NCBI GenBank assembly: GCA_050084515.1
Contig: CM114273.1
Coordinates: forward strand, 11,284,001 to 11,348,000
Length of the DNA: 64,000 nucleotides
Reading direction: 5' to 3'
From: Blasia pusilla
Lineage: Eukaryota; Marchantiophyta; Marchantiopsida; Blasiales
This document shows, piece by piece, positions 62,606 through 64,000 of this stretch. A program made the position numbers and the translations under genes. Within the stretch, counting starts at the first letter, position 1. The number at the start of each line of letters is the position of its first letter. The notes under the pieces are model-generated. The model saw only the letters and a list, made by a program, of their open reading frames with translations. It ran no database searches and was not told the origin of the DNA.

Positions 62606-63663
62606 CTAGGCCTTGAGCTCCATAAAAGCTCTCTCCAGATCATCTCCCCAGTGCCACTCCTGATATGATTTCAGCAATTGGTTCAAAGGCTTTGCCATAG
62701 CACTAAATCCCTTCACATACCTCCGATAGTAGTTCGCCAATCTCATGAATGCCCGAACTCTACTCACATCTACCGGATGAGGAATAAGTGCAATAGCCTC
62801 CACCTTTGCTTGCTGAACTCCCAAACCACATGGATTGATCACATGACCCAAGTACTCAACATCCACGTGGAAGAACTTACACTTTCTTGGATGCAAACGT
62901 AGACCATGAGCTTTCAACCGCTCAAACACAATCTGCAAATATATCTGATGCTCGTCCACCGTGTTACTGAACACCAAGATATCATCAATGTAACACCAAA
63001 AAAAATCCAACCGTGCTAGGATCCTGTTCATCACTCTCTGAAACTCAGCAGGTGCATTCTTCAACCCAAAGGGTAAGAATTTCCACTAGTACAAACAAAT
63101 CTTGCCATGAGAGTTGACACCCCAAAATGATGTCTTGGCCTTGTCACTCTCTCAAATCGGCAACTGATGGTATCCTGCCCGAAGATCCAAAGTACTGAAA
63201 ATCTTTGCCTGTCCCACCACATCAAAGATCTCCTCAGCTGTAGGCATGGCATACCTATCGGCCTTGGTCTGCCGATTGATAGGATGGTAATCTCCACACA
63301 TCCGCCTATCCGTGTAGTTGCCATGCACATCCTTTTTAGCAGGCATGACAGTGGTGCATACTCTCCATGCGATAACTCCACTAATCCAACCTCTAAAAGG
63401 TCCAACGTCCTAATCTGAATGAGGTCCCTCTCCATATCACTATATCGGTAGGGACGACAAAAGATTGGCATATCACTTGCCAAATCAATCCGTATACCGG
63501 GTCCAACCAAAGCACCCAACTCCTTCATGCTAAAGGAAAAACAACTCCAATAAGCACGTAGGGATTGTGTCAAGCATCGTTTCTCACCTCCCGTAAGCTT
63601 GGGCCCAAGTAATGGCTCCCAAGTCTCCTCCACTAGCACACTAGAGGGAGAGGACGATGCCAT
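62606..63663 (-). pseudogene. Copy 3 reverse transcriptase
   Basis: Frame 62606-63064 (152 codons) gives FQRVMNRILARLDFFWCYIDD with catalytic YIDD at 62981-62992, HPRKCKFFHVDVEYLGHVI and AFMRLANYYRRYVKGF. Frame 63152-63346 gives DRRMCGDYHPINRQTKADRY and LDLRAGYHQLPI. Frame 63061-63663 gives the N-terminal part (EETWEPLLGPKLTGGEKR, SMKELGALVGPGIRIDLAS). Two frameshifts separate these. Confidence 0.92.
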
Positions 63664-64000
63664 TGGTTGCTATGGAACGCCCTCACAAGATGGTACACCC
63701 TTAGCTACACCATCATCTGAGCAAATAATCCTCCACCACCATGAGCAACCAACTCCACATGCCCACCCATTATATCCCATTTACTCCAAGGATGCAAAAT
63801 ACTATTCTCCTCGCCCCCTACCAATGTCTTTACCATCCCGGTAGCCATCGAGCTCATCACAAGGGATGGAAGACCCATAGACATAGTCCAAAGTCGACGC
63901 TGCTCGGCCATACCAAGACTCAAAATCGAGGTCAAACAATTCAGGTCCATGGCGTGACCCAACATCTGACGTCGTGACGATGTGCACGCGAGCCAAGCAA
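63664..64000 (-). other. Copy 3 linker toward the expected methyltransferase
   Basis: Collinear with 31640-32000 of copy 2 (a FDLDFESWYGRAA-like segment corresponds to the MDPQ region). Short frames only. By analogy, methyltransferase sequence should start shortly after 64000. Confidence 0.5.

Larger units (their letters stand above)
60175..64000 (-). mobile_element. Ty3/gypsy copy 3, running off the window
   Basis: A left (3') LTR is followed on the plus strand by PHD finger, integrase, linker, RNase H and reverse transcriptase, all encoded on the minus strand. The methyltransferase would lie beyond 64000. The reverse transcriptase is well preserved, but integrase has a deletion with a 45-bp tandem repeat. 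Confidence 0.92.

Overview
This is a gene-poor, transposon-dense stretch of a plant nuclear genome. Evidence: a Ty1/copia element primed by initiator-methionine tRNA, Ty3/gypsy elements, Helitrons whose gene has short GT-AG introns, short hAT-type elements with 8-bp target duplications, and a Mutator-like remnant. I cannot name the species. The gypsy family carries a DNA methyltransferase domain; from memory such retroelements were reported from charophyte algae and dinoflagellates, so a non-seed plant is a reasonable but weak guess. No intact host gene is recognised. Nearly all coding stretches carry stops or frameshifts.

Layout. 1-4.0 kb: unassigned sequence with a well-formed Helitron 3' terminus at 1403-1433 and an unidentified reading frame at 2457-3038. 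4.07-10.83 kb: a fragment of the gypsy family split by a full-length copia element (4917-10282, two 312-bp LTRs). 11.5-18.8 kb: gypsy copy 1, whose left LTR received a hAT-like insertion carrying a GC-rich minisatellite. 18.8-21.5 kb: AT-rich, no genes. 21.5-28.26 kb: a minus-strand Helitron with Rep (HUH, Y2) and helicase exons, interrupted by a gypsy solo LTR. 28.26-33.84 kb: gypsy copy 2, the most complete. 34-44 kb: gene debris, hAT-like elements, a Mutator-like fragment, a copia solo LTR with perfect target duplication, and a tRNA-Leu-like sequence. 44.6-49.4 kb: an older plus-strand Helitron relic. 49.7-59.8 kb: five more hAT-like elements among unidentified frames. 60.2-64 kb: gypsy copy 3, running off the window.

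The main discovery candidate is the gypsy family. In element order its internal region reads retropepsin-like protease, C5 cytosine-DNA methyltransferase (motifs I, IV, VI, VIII and a C-terminal block), reverse transcriptase, RNase H, integrase zinc finger and DDE core, then a C-terminal PHD finger where many plant gypsy elements have a chromodomain. A retroelement carrying both a DNA-methylation writer and a histone-reader-type domain suggests a chromatin-interacting replication strategy. All copies here are damaged: in copy 2 the methyltransferase Pro-Cys motif reads Pro-Ser-stop, and copy 1 has lost the catalytic core.

The second candidate is a family of short elements with CAAGGTTGCA-type inverted ends, 8-bp target duplications and subterminal GTCC/GGAC palindromes. 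There are seven insertions in 64 kb, in two size/composition classes.
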